Source of the DNA: Poseidonibacter lekithochrous
GTDB taxonomy: Bacteria > Campylobacterota > Campylobacteria > Campylobacterales > Arcobacteraceae
Length of the DNA: 64,000 nucleotides
Reading direction: 5' to 3'
Assembly (NCBI RefSeq): GCF_018861145.1
Contig: NZ_JAHKQT010000042.1
Coordinates: 110,316-174,315 of the forward strand
Shown here: positions 8,366 to 18,331 of the stretch, in pieces
Layout: each line of letters starts with the position of its first letter
Position numbering within the stretch: the first letter of the stretch is position 1
The notes under the pieces: generated by a model
What the model saw: only the letters and a program-made list of their open reading frames with translations
What the model was told of the DNA's origin: nothing
Database searches by the model: none
Translations under genes and position numbers: made by a program

Positions 8366-9184
8366 ATGAGTAAAGTAGCACAAGCTTTAAGTATAGCAGG
8401 TTCTGATAGTGGAGGGGGAGCAGGAATTCAAGCAGATTTAAAAACCTTCCAAGAACGAGGTGTTTTTGGAACAACAGTAATAACAGCAATTACTGCACAA
8501 AATACAACAGGTGTATTTGATATACATCAAATACCACTAGAAACTATACAGACTCAACTAAAAGCTATTGCAGATGATTTTAATATTAAAGCTTTTAAAA
8601 TCGGTATGTTAGGAAGTGCAGAAGTTATAAAATGTGTATCAAAAAGTATTAAGGAATACAATTTTGGATATTTTGTTTTAGACCCTGTAATGATATCAAA
8701 AGGTGGAGCTGCCCTTTTACAAGAAAATGCAATAAATGCACTAAAAAATGAACTTATACCACTTTGTGATGTAATCACTCCTAATTTACCTGAAGTAAAA
8801 GCTTTAACAAATATTGATATAAAAGATAAAGAAAGTGCAAAACAAGCAGCTTTAATCTTACAAAAAATGGGTGCAAAAGTAGTAATTATAAAAGGTGGTC
8901 ATACAAATAATAGTACAAGTGAAATTTGTGAAGATATAATATTTACACAAGATGATGAATTCACTTTAAGTTCACCTAGATTTGCTACTGTTCAGACACA
9001 TGGAACTGGTTGTACTTTTAGTGCTTGTATAACTGCAGAGCTTGCAAAAGGAAATAGTATAAAACAAAGTATTTTTTTAGCAAAAGAGTTTATAAGTGCA
9101 GCAATTAGTAATCCTTTAAATATTGGTTCAGGACATGGCCCAACAAATCATTGGGCATATTCTTTAAAGAAAAAAGATGATTAA
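8366..9184 (+). CDS. thiD: Hydroxymethylpyrimidine/phosphomethylpyrimidine kinase ThiD
   Basis: This 272-residue ribokinase-family enzyme phosphorylates HMP twice to HMP-PP. It shows SIAGSDSGGGAGIQADLKTF at the N terminus, then TAQNTTGV, DPVMISKGG, TPNLPEV and the catalytic HGTGCTFSACI near the C terminus, all diagnostic for ThiD. It follows thiM by 21 nt with an AAGAAGGGAAAA ribosome-binding site, and its last codons overlap the thiE start by 8 bp. Together with TenA it converts salvaged pyrimidine into the ThiE substrate. Confidence 0.95.
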   Translation: MSKVAQALSIAGSDSGGGAGIQADLKTFQERGVFGTTVITAITAQNTTGVFDIHQIPLETIQTQLKAIADDFNIKAFKIGMLGSAEVIKCVSKSIKEYNFGYFVLDPVMISKGGAALLQENAINALKNELIPLCDVITPNLPEVKALTNIDIKDKESAKQAALILQKMGAKVVIIKGGHTNNSTSEICEDIIFTQDDEFTLSSPRFATVQTHGTGCTFSACITAELAKGNSIKQSIFLAKEFISAAISNPLNIGSGHGPTNHWAYSLKKKDD

Positions 9185-9836
9185 TATTAAAAATATGCTG
9201 CAAGTTTATTTTATAGCAGGAACACAAGATTGTCTTCATTTAGGAAGTAAACCTGATGAAAATTTACTTTTTATTTTAGAAGAAGCTTTAAAAGATGGTA
9301 TTACTTGTTTTCAGTTTAGAGAAAAAGGAAAAAATTGCCTAGAAGATAAAGAAGAGATTTTTAATTTAGCAAAGAAAGCTCAAGAACTTTGTAAAAAATA
9401 TGATGTACCTTTTTTTATAAATGATGATGTAGAACTTGCTTTAAAATTAAATGCTACAGGTCTTCATATAGGACAAGATGATAAAGAAGTAGGAGAAGTT
9501 ATAAAGCAAATAAAAGGAAAACTTTTACTTGGTTTATCTACAAATACTTTAAATCAAGCAATCAAAGCAAATGATATAAAAGGTATTGATTATTTTGGTG
9601 TTGGACCAATATATGAAACCACTTCTAAAAGTGATGCAAAGCAAAGTGTTGGATTAGATTTAATCAAAAGTATAAGAAATGAAAATATTTCAAAACCTTT
9701 AGTTGCTATTGGTGGAATAGAGGAAGTAAACGTAAATGATATTTTAAAAAGTGGCTGTGACGGAGTTGCTATTATTTCTGCAATCACAAAATCAAAAAAT
9801 ATAGAGCAAACAGTAGTAAACTTAAAAGGTAAATAA
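9177..9836 (+). CDS. thiE: Thiamine phosphate synthase ThiE
   Basis: This 219-residue TIM-barrel enzyme joins HMP-PP and thiazole phosphate to give thiamine phosphate. Motifs are FQFREKG, FINDDVELAL, LHIGQDD, GLSTNT, DYFGVGPIYETTSK (diphosphate and thiazole contacts), and AIGGI with the phosphate-binding GVAIISAI near the end. The start overlaps thiD by 8 bp. It completes the salvage route encoded by this operon; ThiC, ThiG and other de novo genes are not in this window, so whether the organism also makes thiamine de novo cannot be told here. Confidence 0.94.
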   Translation: MINIKNMLQVYFIAGTQDCLHLGSKPDENLLFILEEALKDGITCFQFREKGKNCLEDKEEIFNLAKKAQELCKKYDVPFFINDDVELALKLNATGLHIGQDDKEVGEVIKQIKGKLLLGLSTNTLNQAIKANDIKGIDYFGVGPIYETTSKSDAKQSVGLDLIKSIRNENISKPLVAIGGIEEVNVNDILKSGCDGVAIISAITKSKNIEQTVVNLKGK

Positions 9837-9837
9837 A

Positions 9838-11043
9838 TTGAAAGAGTTTTTGAAGAATTTTGGACCAGGTATTATCATGGCTTCATCAGCTGTTGGTGGC
9901 TCACATATTATAGCTTCAACACAAGCAGGAGCCTACTATGGTTATCAATTAGCACTATTTATTATCATAGTAAATCTATTAAAATATCCATTTTATAGAA
10001 TTGCTTTTGATTATAGTACAATTCATAATAAAACTCTACTTCAAGGTTATAGTGAAAAAGGAAAAGGCTATTTATGGGTATTTTTAGTTTTTAATGCCTT
10101 TGCAACAGTTGTAAATGTAGCAGGGGGAACGTTACTTGGTGCAGTGTTACTAAAAATGCTCATACCTTTTGATTTATCATTGCAGTTTTATAGTATTTTT
10201 ATACTTCTTTCTTATCTTTTTATACTTTATTACAAACAGTACAAAGCCTTAGATACTGTATCCAAAATTATAATGCTATTTTTAACTATCATTACTCTAA
10301 TAGCTTTGATTTTAGCATTTTCTCAAATAAGTGAAGAATCAATAGATTTTATAGAACCAAATCCATTCCAATTAGCTGCAATACCATTTTTAATTGCACT
10401 TATGGGTTGGATGCCTTCACCTATGGAACTTAGTGTTTCTGCTTCTATTTGGGTAGTAGAAAAGAATAAATTAGATCCTAAATATAAGAAAAAAAGATTA
10501 ATTGATTTTAATAGTAGCTATCTAATAACTATAATCTTAGCCTTAATGTTCATGTCTTTGGGTGCATTAGTTCAATATGGACAAAATATAGCGCCACTTA
10601 GTGGTGGAAAATTTATCAATCAATTTATTGATATGTATGCACTTAGTATTGGAGAATGGACAAGGGGATTTATTACATTTGTTGCTTTTATTTGTATCTA
10701 TGGTACAACTATTGTTGCCGTTGATGGATATTCAAGGTGTAATCATCAAAGTATAGCTTTACTAAAAGATAAAAGAACACAAATTTTCTCACATAAAGCA
10801 CTACAATATTCTATGCTTTTTACAGCTGTTGTCTCATTTATAATAATACAGTTTTTTTCTAGTTCTATTGGGAAAATGATACCTTTTGCTATGACTGCAT
10901 CATTTATATCAGCTCCTGTTTTTGCGTACTTAAATTATAGTTTATCAAAGCAGTATGAGAAACCAAAATGGCTTACACTTTTAGCTCTATGTGGACTGGT
11001 TTATTTAGCTTCTATGGTTGTAGTTTATTTCATTTTCATTTAA
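9838..11043 (+). CDS. Nramp-related membrane transporter in the thiamine operon
   Basis: This is a 401-residue protein with about 11 membrane helices. The start GPGIIMASSAVGGSHI resembles the first helix of Nramp metal transporters but lacks the DPGN metal-binding motif. The sixth-helix equivalent reads LMGWMPSPMELS instead of the usual MPHN-type segment. It is therefore an Nramp superfamily member with an altered substrate site. I use the TTG at 9838 as start because AAAAGG at 9824-9829 is 8 nt upstream. The gene begins one nucleotide after the thiE stop, so it should be under the same TPP control. Transport of a divalent cation, or of something thiamine-related, is inference. Confidence 0.75.
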   Translation: MKEFLKNFGPGIIMASSAVGGSHIIASTQAGAYYGYQLALFIIIVNLLKYPFYRIAFDYSTIHNKTLLQGYSEKGKGYLWVFLVFNAFATVVNVAGGTLLGAVLLKMLIPFDLSLQFYSIFILLSYLFILYYKQYKALDTVSKIIMLFLTIITLIALILAFSQISEESIDFIEPNPFQLAAIPFLIALMGWMPSPMELSVSASIWVVEKNKLDPKYKKKRLIDFNSSYLITIILALMFMSLGALVQYGQNIAPLSGGKFINQFIDMYALSIGEWTRGFITFVAFICIYGTTIVAVDGYSRCNHQSIALLKDKRTQIFSHKALQYSMLFTAVVSFIIIQFFSSSIGKMIPFAMTASFISAPVFAYLNYSLSKQYEKPKWLTLLALCGLVYLASMVVVYFIFI

Positions 11044-11169
11044 TTTAGTAAATATTTGTAAAAATAATACAGTAAATAAATACGATTTTTGATATGATTA
11101 ATTAAACAAAATGTTAATAAGTATAATATAAAATATTGGATTTATAATTACAAAAAAGGAATATTTAAA

Positions 11170-12630
11170 GTGTTTAATTTTGGAAAAACAGAAGAAGAAT
11201 CAGGACGATTAATAGCAATGGAAGAAAACTTTGCAATTATATCATTTCAACCAGATGGTACAATTCTCCATGCTAATGATAATTTTTTAAATGTACTTGG
11301 GTACAAACTAAATGAAGTAGTTGGTACTCATCATAAAATCTTTTGTGATAAGGAATATATAAGTACAGCAGAGTATGCTGAATTTTGGGATAATTTAGCT
11401 AAAGGAATATCTCAAATAAATGAGTTTAAAAGAATTAGAAAAGATGGTAGTTCTGTTTGGATTCAAGCTTCATATACGCCTGTGAAAAATAACAATGGAA
11501 AAGTAATTCGTATTGTTAAATTTGCTCAAGATATTACTGAATCTAAAAAAGTAATAGATGCTGTGAAAAAAGCTATTGAATTAGCAAAAACTGGGGTTAT
11601 GGAACAAACAATAACTGAATCAACTAAAAATGAAGGAATAGAAGAACTTAAAAATGGCGTAAATGAATTATTTGAAATTGTATCGACAAAAGTTGATGGT
11701 GATTTGAATAGAATATCTGATGCTTTATTATCTTTTGAAAAATTGAACTTTTCACATAGAATAACAGGAGATAATTTAGGAGGTACATCACAAGGATTAA
11801 ATAGCCTTGCAAATGTAATAAATGATATGTTAGTAGAAAATAAATCAAATGGATTAACACTTGATGAGAGTTCAAATATATTACTTTCTAATGTGGATAA
11901 ACTAAATATTAGTTCAAATGAAGCAGCTACATCTTTAGAAGAAACATCTGCTGCATTAGAAGAAGTTACGTCAAATATCAGAAGTAATACCCAAAATATA
12001 GCAAAAATGGCTAGTTATTCAGATAATGTTACAAAGTCAGCAAATGATGGAGAAAAACTAGCAAATCAAACAACAGTCTCAATGGATGAAATAAATACTC
12101 AAGTAAATCTTATAAATGATTCTATTACAATTATTGATCAAATTGCATTTCAAACAAATATTCTTTCACTAAATGCAGCTGTTGAAGCAGCAACTGCTGG
12201 AGAAGCTGGAAAAGGATTTGCAGTAGTTGCACAAGAGGTTAGAAATTTAGCAAGTAGAAGTGCTGAAGCAGCTAAAGAAATAAAAAATATTGTTACAAAT
12301 GCAACATCAAAGGCAAATGAAGGTAAAGAAATAGCAAGCCATATGATAGAAGGATATAAAGAGTTAAATCAAAATATTACAAATACAATAAATCTTATAG
12401 CTGATATAGAAATGTCAAGTAAAGAACAACTTGCTGGAATTGAACAAATAAATGATGCTGTAACTTTACTTGACCAACAAACACAACAAAATGCACAGAT
12501 AGCATCTCAAACACATGATATCTCTATGATTACAGATGAAATTGCAAAATTAGTTGTATCTAATGCTAATGCAAAAGAATTTATTGGTAAAAATGATGTT
12601 AAAGCAAAAAATATAAAAAGAGATTACTAA
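11170..12630 (+). CDS. Soluble PAS-domain methyl-accepting chemotaxis protein
   Basis: This is a 486-residue chemoreceptor without any membrane helix. A PAS domain occupies about residues 15-125 ([15 protein letters not shown] to [10 protein letters not shown]), as in Aer-like energy sensors. A helical linker follows, then the cytoplasmic signalling hairpin with its conserved tip ([20 protein letters not shown], then [19 protein letters not shown]). It begins with GTG at 11170 after AAAAAAGGA at 11152-11160. With no transmembrane segment or periplasmic domain, it probably senses an internal cue such as redox state or a small ligand. Upstream TATAAT-like hexamers near 11123 could be its promoter. 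Confidence 0.85.
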   Translation: MFNFGKTEEESGRLIAMEENFAIISFQPDGTILHANDNFLNVLGYKLNEVVGTHHKIFCDKEYISTAEYAEFWDNLAKGISQINEFKRIRKDGSSVWIQASYTPVKNNNGKVIRIVKFAQDITESKKVIDAVKKAIELAKTGVMEQTITESTKNEGIEELKNGVNELFEIVSTKVDGDLNRISDALLSFEKLNFSHRITGDNLGGTSQGLNSLANVINDMLVENKSNGLTLDESSNILLSNVDKLNISSNEAATSLEETSAALEEVTSNIRSNTQNIAKMASYSDNVTKSANDGEKLANQTTVSMDEINTQVNLINDSITIIDQIAFQTNILSLNAAVEAATAGEAGKGFAVVAQEVRNLASRSAEAAKEIKNIVTNATSKANEGKEIASHMIEGYKELNQNITNTINLIADIEMSSKEQLAGIEQINDAVTLLDQQTQQNAQIASQTHDISMITDEIAKLVVSNANAKEFIGKNDVKAKNIKRDY

Positions 12631-12746
12631 TTATTAAATGATTTTAAATCAAAAAAAGAAGATGTTTTTTTATCTACTATATTATATCCCTTATCTATTT
12701 AATTAAGTCCCCTTTAGTGACATTCTTATATAATAGAGTAATAATA

Positions 12747-15119
12747 ATGCCAAGGTATATAAATATGATAGATGAGAAAGCTGATCCTGATATAAGTTCA
12801 TTACAAGATCAAATAAAAGAATTAAAAATTTTATTAGCTACAGCTACTAATGAAAACACTGCTCTTGCAAACATGAATAAACAACTTATTAAAATATTAG
12901 AAAAAATTCCTCAACCCTCCCAATCATTAGATTCTAAAGGAAAAATATTAAGAGTAAATGAAAAGTGGTGTGAAGAACTAGGTTATGAGAGAGAAGAAAT
13001 TCTTGGCCATCATTTTAAAGACTTTCTTACAGTCCAAACAGAACAAACATATTTTAATCAATTTCCTAATTTAAAGAAAGATGGTTATATTTCAGGTGTT
13101 GAGTTTGATATGTTACATAAAAATGGAAGTAAAATAACAGTAGCTTTAGATGGTGTTATTATCAATGATGATAATGGTCAAATGCTATATACAAGTTGTA
13201 TTTTTACTAATATCTCAGAACAAAAGAAAATTCTAAATAGACTTTATGATTCTGAGGAAAAATTTCGGTCTATATATGATAATTCTCCTGACATGTATAT
13301 ATCCGTATCTCCTAAAGATTCAAAAGTCTTACTTTGTAATAAAACATTATTAAGAAAAACAGGCTTTTCAAGAGATGATATAATTGGAAAATCAGTATTT
13401 AATCTATACTCTGAAGAGTCTCTTAATGATGCACACAAAGTTTTTGAAAACTTTATTAAAACAGGAAGTGTGCAAGATATGGCCCTAATTCTAAAGAAGA
13501 AAGATGGTTGTAAAATAAATGTTGACTTAAATGTTAATGCTGTTCGTGACTCAAATGGCAAAATACTATATTCAATTTCTTCCTTCAGAGATATGACTGA
13601 ACTTACAGTAGCACAAGAAGAAATTAAACTTTTAAATGAACGTATGGAAAAAGCACTAACGGGAAATAATGATGCTATTTGGGATGTGAATATGATTGAT
13701 AGAAGTGTATATGTCTCTCCTAAAGGGAAAGAGATAATTGGATATGCAGCGCATGAGCTATCTAATTCATATGAAACATGGGAAAACAAAATTCATCTAA
13801 ATGACGTAATTAATGTAAGAAATGCTATACGAGATCATATATATGCTAAAACAGAATATTTTGAAGCTATTTATAGACTTAAACACAAAAACAGTTCTTG
13901 GATATGGATACAGGGTAGGGGTAAGGTTAGTTATGATCAAAATAGAAATCCTACACGAATAACTGGAACATATCGTGATATTACTGAAACAAAACATCTA
14001 GAGCAAAAACTAGAAAAAAGCCATGAAAAACTTCAAAAGCTAACAGAAAATGTACCTGGTGCTATTTATCAATATAGACTTTATCCGAATGGAAATTCAA
14101 AATTTACATACGTTAGTAAGAGTATGAAAGAGGTATATGGTGTGTTTCCTGAAGATGCACTTAAAGATTCAAGTGCTATTTTACATTACACGCATCAAGA
14201 TGATAAAGAAATGTTTAACTCTTCTGTTTTAAAATCAATACAAACAATGGAAGAGTGGAATTTAGAATATAGAGTTAACCTTCCTAAAAAAGGGTTACGT
14301 TGGATTCATGGAAAATCAACACCAGAAAAGCTTTCTGATGGTAGTATTTTATGGAGTGGTATTCTTCATGATATTACTGAAGAAAAAAAGAAAGATCAAT
14401 TAATATCTGAACAGTCTAAATTAGCAGCAATGGGTGAGATGATAGGAAATATTGCTCATCAATGGAGACAACCACTATCAGTAATATCAACAGGTGCTAC
14501 AGGTATGCAATTGCAAAAAAAATATGGTCTATTAACTGATGAGTTATTGGATAAGACATGTACTGATATAAATAACAATGCTCAGTATCTATCTAAAACT
14601 ATTGAGGATTTTAAAAATTTCATAAGTAATGATAGGACAAAAATAACTTATAATCTAAGTGAAGATATAAATAGTTTTCTAGAACTTGTAAAAGGAACAA
14701 TTAAAAATAATGATATAAATTTAGTTTTGGATTTTAAAGATGGTATTGTTATTAATGGTTATCCTAATGAATTGATACAGTGTCTAATAAATATATTTAA
14801 TAATGCAAAAGATGCACTTACTGAAAGTGGAATTAAAGATAAATTCATATTTATATCAACTTCTATTAAAGATAATGAAGTATGTATAAAAATAAAGGAT
14901 AATGCAGGTGGTATTGTAGAAAAAGCTTTACCTCGAATATTTGAGCCATATTTTACAACTAAGAATAAATCAAAAGGCACAGGACTAGGACTTAGTATGA
15001 CTTACAATTTAATTGTAGATGGAATGAATGGAAGTATAAAAGCCAATAATGTAAGATATTTATATCATAACAAAGAATATTTGGGAGCTGAAATCTCAGT
15101 TAAATTACCTATAAGTTAA
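12747..15119 (+). CDS. Cytoplasmic multi-PAS sensor histidine kinase
   Basis: This is a roughly 790-residue kinase with no obvious membrane helix. Four PAS-type domains appear in tandem (about 45-155, 165-280, 290-415 and 420-545). Their ends are marked by SCIFTNISEQ, SISSFRDMTE, TYRDITETK and ILHDITEEK. The kinase core follows: GNIAHQWRQPLS phosphoacceptor, NIFNNAKDA, DNAGG, FEPYFTTK and GTGLGL. The frame is open from a GTG at 12717, but the ATG at 12747 has GAG at a normal distance, so I start there. It has no adjacent response regulator. It resembles the other two HQWRQPL kinases in this window in the core but not in input domains. Confidence 0.83.
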   Translation: MPRYINMIDEKADPDISSLQDQIKELKILLATATNENTALANMNKQLIKILEKIPQPSQSLDSKGKILRVNEKWCEELGYEREEILGHHFKDFLTVQTEQTYFNQFPNLKKDGYISGVEFDMLHKNGSKITVALDGVIINDDNGQMLYTSCIFTNISEQKKILNRLYDSEEKFRSIYDNSPDMYISVSPKDSKVLLCNKTLLRKTGFSRDDIIGKSVFNLYSEESLNDAHKVFENFIKTGSVQDMALILKKKDGCKINVDLNVNAVRDSNGKILYSISSFRDMTELTVAQEEIKLLNERMEKALTGNNDAIWDVNMIDRSVYVSPKGKEIIGYAAHELSNSYETWENKIHLNDVINVRNAIRDHIYAKTEYFEAIYRLKHKNSSWIWIQGRGKVSYDQNRNPTRITGTYRDITETKHLEQKLEKSHEKLQKLTENVPGAIYQYRLYPNGNSKFTYVSKSMKEVYGVFPEDALKDSSAILHYTHQDDKEMFNSSVLKSIQTMEEWNLEYRVNLPKKGLRWIHGKSTPEKLSDGSILWSGILHDITEEKKKDQLISEQSKLAAMGEMIGNIAHQWRQPLSVISTGATGMQLQKKYGLLTDELLDKTCTDINNNAQYLSKTIEDFKNFISNDRTKITYNLSEDINSFLELVKGTIKNNDINLVLDFKDGIVINGYPNELIQCLINIFNNAKDALTESGIKDKFIFISTSIKDNEVCIKIKDNAGGIVEKALPRIFEPYFTTKNKSKGTGLGLSMTYNLIVDGMNGSIKANNVRYLYHNKEYLGAEISVKLPIS

Positions 15120-15180
15120 TGTAAAAAGAACTACTGATCCATCTATGAAGAATAGTCAAATAGTTTTCTTTATAGAAAAT

Positions 15181-15213
15181 TTGATTTTATGGGAAAAACA
15201 CCCATAAAATCAA
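15181..15213. terminator. Bidirectional hairpin between the kinase and dctM
   Basis: A perfect 13-bp inverted repeat (TTGATTTTATGGG and its complement) surrounds a 7-nt loop AAAAACA in the gap between two convergent genes. On the minus strand the stem is followed by ATTTTC, so it is the likely terminator of the dctPQM operon; it may also end the kinase transcript. Confidence 0.65.
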
Positions 15214-15237
15214 TTAGTTCAAATGTATAAAACTCTA

Positions 15238-16521
15238 TCATCCACCATACATTAGATTTGGTAACCAAAGAGCAATCTCAGGTACATAAGTTACAAGTAT
15301 TAATCCTGCTAAAATTGTCATCGTCCAAGGGAACGCTGCAACAATAACATCTTTTATACTCATTCCAGTAAGTCCAGAAGTTACAAATAAGTTCAATCCA
15401 ACAGGTGGGGATACCATTCCTAATTCCATATTGATAGTAATTACAATACCAAAGTGAATAGGGTCAATTCCTAGTGCAACAGCAACAGGAAGTAATAAAG
15501 GAACCATAATCATAATAATAGCACTTGGTTCCATAAAAGACCCAGCTAAAATTAAAAGTACATTTACCATAAGTAAGAACATATATTTATCAACATTTGC
15601 TTCAATTAATGTTTCAGTAATTCCTTGAGGAATATTTTCAATTGTAAGAAAATGCGCAAATAACATTGCATTTGCGATAATAAACATAATCATTGCAGTT
15701 GTTTTAGCAGAGTCTAAAGCTGTATCAAAAAATTCTGACATCTTGATATCTTTATAAACAAATACAGAGATTAAAAATGCCCAAACAGCAGCAACAGCAG
15801 CAGCTTCAGTTGGAGTAAAGATACCACCATAAATACCACCAATAACAATAACAATTGTCATAAGTCCCCATGATGCATCTTTCATTTTTGCTAGTCTTTC
15901 TTTAAAAGGAGCTGGTTCAGTTCTTTTAAATCCAAGTCTTCTTGCCCCAATATATGTAACAACCATCATCATAATACCAAGTAATATACCTGGAACTACT
16001 CCTGCCATGAATAATCTACCAATTGAAACTTCAGCTGTAACTCCATATACAATTAAAACAATTGAAGGTGGAATTAAAATACCTAATGAACCAGCAGTTG
16101 CAATAGTTCCTACTGCATATTTCTTAGGATATCCAGCATTTATAATTGCTCCAAACATAATAGAACCAATAGCAACAACAGTTGCTGGAGATGAACCTGA
16201 AACTGCTGCAAAAATAATAGATGCAAAAATAGCAGAAATTGGTAAGCCACCTGGAAGATGTCCTACAATAGATTTCGCAAACTCAATAATTCTATTAGCC
16301 GCACTTCCTTTTGAAAGTAAATTTCCTGCTAAAATAAACATTGGAATTGCCATTAGCGAATAATGTTCAACTTTTTCAAACATCATTGAAGAAATTTCAA
16401 TTGGAGAGATATCTGTGAATATCATAAATGATGCAAAAGTAGCAGCTCCAAGACAAATAGCAATTGGTGCACCTACTAGAACAAGGAAGAAAAATAATCC
16501 AAATAATACAGCTATACTCAT
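15238..16521 (-). CDS. dctM: TRAP transporter large permease DctM
   Basis: This is a 427-residue, roughly 12-helix membrane protein of the DctM family, the ion-coupled translocation subunit of tripartite transporters. Conserved stretches include LFFFLVLVGAPIAICLG at the N terminus, SGSSPATVVAIGSIM and GSLGILIPPSI in the middle, and FMEPSAIIMIMVPLLLP and GMVSPPVGLNLFV near the end. It overlaps dctQ by 4 bp, and both follow dctP, giving the standard PQM order. It is the last gene before the 13-bp hairpin. The most likely substrates are C4-dicarboxylates, judged from the DctP partner. Confidence 0.93.
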   Translation of the reverse strand: MSIAVLFGLFFFLVLVGAPIAICLGAATFASFMIFTDISPIEISSMMFEKVEHYSLMAIPMFILAGNLLSKGSAANRIIEFAKSIVGHLPGGLPISAIFASIIFAAVSGSSPATVVAIGSIMFGAIINAGYPKKYAVGTIATAGSLGILIPPSIVLIVYGVTAEVSIGRLFMAGVVPGILLGIMMMVVTYIGARRLGFKRTEPAPFKERLAKMKDASWGLMTIVIVIGGIYGGIFTPTEAAAVAAVWAFLISVFVYKDIKMSEFFDTALDSAKTTAMIMFIIANAMLFAHFLTIENIPQGITETLIEANVDKYMFLLMVNVLLILAGSFMEPSAIIMIMVPLLLPVAVALGIDPIHFGIVITINMELGMVSPPVGLNLFVTSGLTGMSIKDVIVAAFPWTMTILAGLILVTYVPEIALWLPNLMYGG

Positions 16522-17135
16522 AGCATTCCTCCTGTTTTCTTTTCTACTTCTTTAACCATGTTATTTAAGTTCTTAACATGTTTATTATCATTATCTTTTG
16601 CTCCAACACCCATACCAGCTAAAACTTGTTCAGCTTCACTTTCTGCAACAACTTCATCATGCGGTGTTCTTACAATTTGTATAATTTTTTCACCAACTCT
16701 ATATGCTGCAAAAAAGAATGATACAGGAATAACTAAGTATATAATCCACATAGGCATGTCCCATAAATCAATAGATCTTTCATCTATATCTGCTACTAAT
16801 AATAGGTATTCATATCCAAAGTATGCAACTGCAAGTAAGAATACGATAGTTATTGTATGAGATATTAAAAGCATACCTTTTGCTATTTTTGATGGCATAA
16901 TATCTAAAAGAATTGTAACAGCAATATGTGCATCTTTTTTAAAACAATATGCAGCACCAAAAAAAGCACTCCATAAAAATAAAAAGATTGTAAGTTCCGT
17001 TGCCCATACTAATGACGCGTCAAAAGCATATCTTGCAACAACATTAGTAAAAGCAACAGCAACGCCGGCTGTTATACCGACTGCTGCTATTGACTGGTTT
17101 ATAAAACCTATAGTTTTACTTATTATATTAAACAT
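16518..17135 (-). CDS. dctQ: TRAP transporter small permease DctQ
   Basis: This is a 205-residue membrane protein with four helices, the small subunit that pairs with DctM. LFLWSAFFGAAYCFKKDAHI is the typical DctQ signature. It is longer than usual because of a charged C-terminal tail of about 50 residues (from about 155 on, rich in Glu, Asp, Lys and Asn), which is predicted to be cytoplasmic and has no recognisable domain. The gene begins 2 nt after dctP and overlaps dctM by 4 bp. Confidence 0.9.
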   Translation of the reverse strand: MFNIISKTIGFINQSIAAVGITAGVAVAFTNVVARYAFDASLVWATELTIFLFLWSAFFGAAYCFKKDAHIAVTILLDIMPSKIAKGMLLISHTITIVFLLAVAYFGYEYLLLVADIDERSIDLWDMPMWIIYLVIPVSFFFAAYRVGEKIIQIVRTPHDEVVAESEAEQVLAGMGVGAKDNDNKHVKNLNNMVKEVEKKTGGML

Positions 17136-17137
17136 AA

Positions 17138-18133
17138 TTATTTAGTCGCTATTGTTTTCTCAATTAAATCTTTTCCGATTTTTCTATCAGAATAGAACTC
17201 TGGGTAAATCTTACTAACAGCTTTTCTCCAAGCTTCTTTTTGCTCAGCAGTTAACTCGTTAATTTCAAGTTTACCAGTTTTTTTAGCATATTCTTTAATT
17301 AATTCTAATTGAGAATCATTTAGTTCTGCTGCGTATTGTCTTTCTTTATCAGTTGCTTCATTCATAGCTTGTTTTACATTAGCTTGTAAATCAGCTGGTA
17401 AAGAGTTCCAGAATTTTTTAGACATTACAACTAAGTAACCTAAATAACCATGATTTGATATAGTTAAATATTTTTGTACTTCATGGAATTTTTTAGTATA
17501 AATATTAGATATTGGATTTTCAGCTGCATCAATTACACCTTGTTGTAACCCTGAATATACTTCAGAGAAAGGCATCATTTGTGGATTTGCTCCAACTGCG
17601 TGGAATTGTGCTTCTAATACTTTTGAAGACATAATTCTGAATTTTTGACCTTGTGCATCTGCTGGCATACTTAAAGCATTTTTATTTGAAGATAATTGTT
17701 TAAATGCATTATCCCAGTAGTTTAATGCAACAATACCTTTTGCAGTTACTTTAGCTTTTAAAGCTTCTCCAACTTCACCATCTTGAACATCATGTAAATG
17801 CTTTGCGTCTCTAAAAATAAATGGTAAATCAAATAATGCTAATTGAGGTACAATTTTACCAAACTTAGAAAAAGATGGTGCTGCCATTTGAACAGAGTTT
17901 AATCTTAAGGCTTTTAAAACTGCATTATCTTTATATAATTGAGATGATGGATAAACTTGAACATCAATCTTACCACCAGATAATTCTTCTAATCTTTGTT
18001 CAAAGAATCTAGCTGCCTTACCTTTTGGTGTATTGTCACTTACAACGTGAGAAAACTTCAGCGTGTAATCCGCTGCCATTGCTGAACTTGCTACCACTGC
18101 TGCTGCGATAGTTCCTATTAGTAATTTTTTCAT
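17138..18133 (-). CDS. dctP: TRAP transporter solute-binding protein DctP
   Basis: This 331-residue periplasmic binding protein has a signal peptide ending at SSAMA (about residue 20). It shows the DctP-family motifs FSHVVSDNTPKGKAA, the carboxylate-binding arginine region GQKFRIMSS, and the QQGVIDAAENP segment. These match the C4-dicarboxylate (succinate, fumarate, malate) group. A strong TAAGGAGA ribosome-binding site precedes the start. It lies first in dctPQM and faces gltB across a 366-bp gap. A TATAAT at 18165-18170 on the minus strand is a plausible -10, giving a leader of about 25 nt. Confidence 0.92.
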   Translation of the reverse strand: MKKLLIGTIAAAVVASSAMAADYTLKFSHVVSDNTPKGKAARFFEQRLEELSGGKIDVQVYPSSQLYKDNAVLKALRLNSVQMAAPSFSKFGKIVPQLALFDLPFIFRDAKHLHDVQDGEVGEALKAKVTAKGIVALNYWDNAFKQLSSNKNALSMPADAQGQKFRIMSSKVLEAQFHAVGANPQMMPFSEVYSGLQQGVIDAAENPISNIYTKKFHEVQKYLTISNHGYLGYLVVMSKKFWNSLPADLQANVKQAMNEATDKERQYAAELNDSQLELIKEYAKKTGKLEINELTAEQKEAWRKAVSKIYPEFYSDRKIGKDLIEKTIATK

Positions 18134-18164
18134 AATTATATCTCCTTAATTTTGATATGAAAAA

Positions 18165-18170
18165 ATTATA
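18165..18170 (-). promoter_or_regulatory. Candidate -10 element for dctPQM
   Basis: On the minus strand this reads TATAAT, preceded by GAC, with transcription expected near 18158 and a short leader before the dctP ribosome-binding site. No good -35 is visible, which is normal for housekeeping promoters in Campylobacterota. Confidence 0.4.
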
Positions 18171-18289
18171 GTCTAAAGTTATGTAGTAATTATGTATTTT
18201 TACAAAAATTTTGAAAGTTTTTGTGTATTAAATCAATATATTGTTATTGTATTAATTTTATAATTAAAGAAAAAAATAAGTTTAAAAGG

Positions 18290-18331
18290 AATACAAATAG
18301 TACTACTAAAAGTAGTAGAAAAAGTTGTATT
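18290..18331. repeat. Two-tier inverted repeat in the dctP-gltB gap
   Basis: AATACAA (18290-18296) pairs with TTGTATT (18325-18331), and inside it TACTACT (18301-18307) pairs with AGTAGTA (18311-18317) around an AAA loop. The 366-bp gap from 18134 to 18499 contains no credible coding sequence. Besides this element it holds the dctP promoter region, and a TATTAT near 18451 that may serve gltB. No U-rich tail follows on either strand, so an operator or structured leader is more likely than a terminator. Confidence 0.45.

Noticed and set aside
13244..13789. 181-codon open frame on the minus strand inside the multi-PAS kinase gene
   Set aside because: It lies wholly within a well-supported kinase domain region on the other strand, has Ser/Leu-rich low-complexity composition and no ribosome-binding site.
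16007..16363. 118-codon plus-strand frame opposite dctM
   Set aside because: It mirrors conserved DctM motifs on the minus strand; Pro/Ile/Ala-rich product with no family resemblance.
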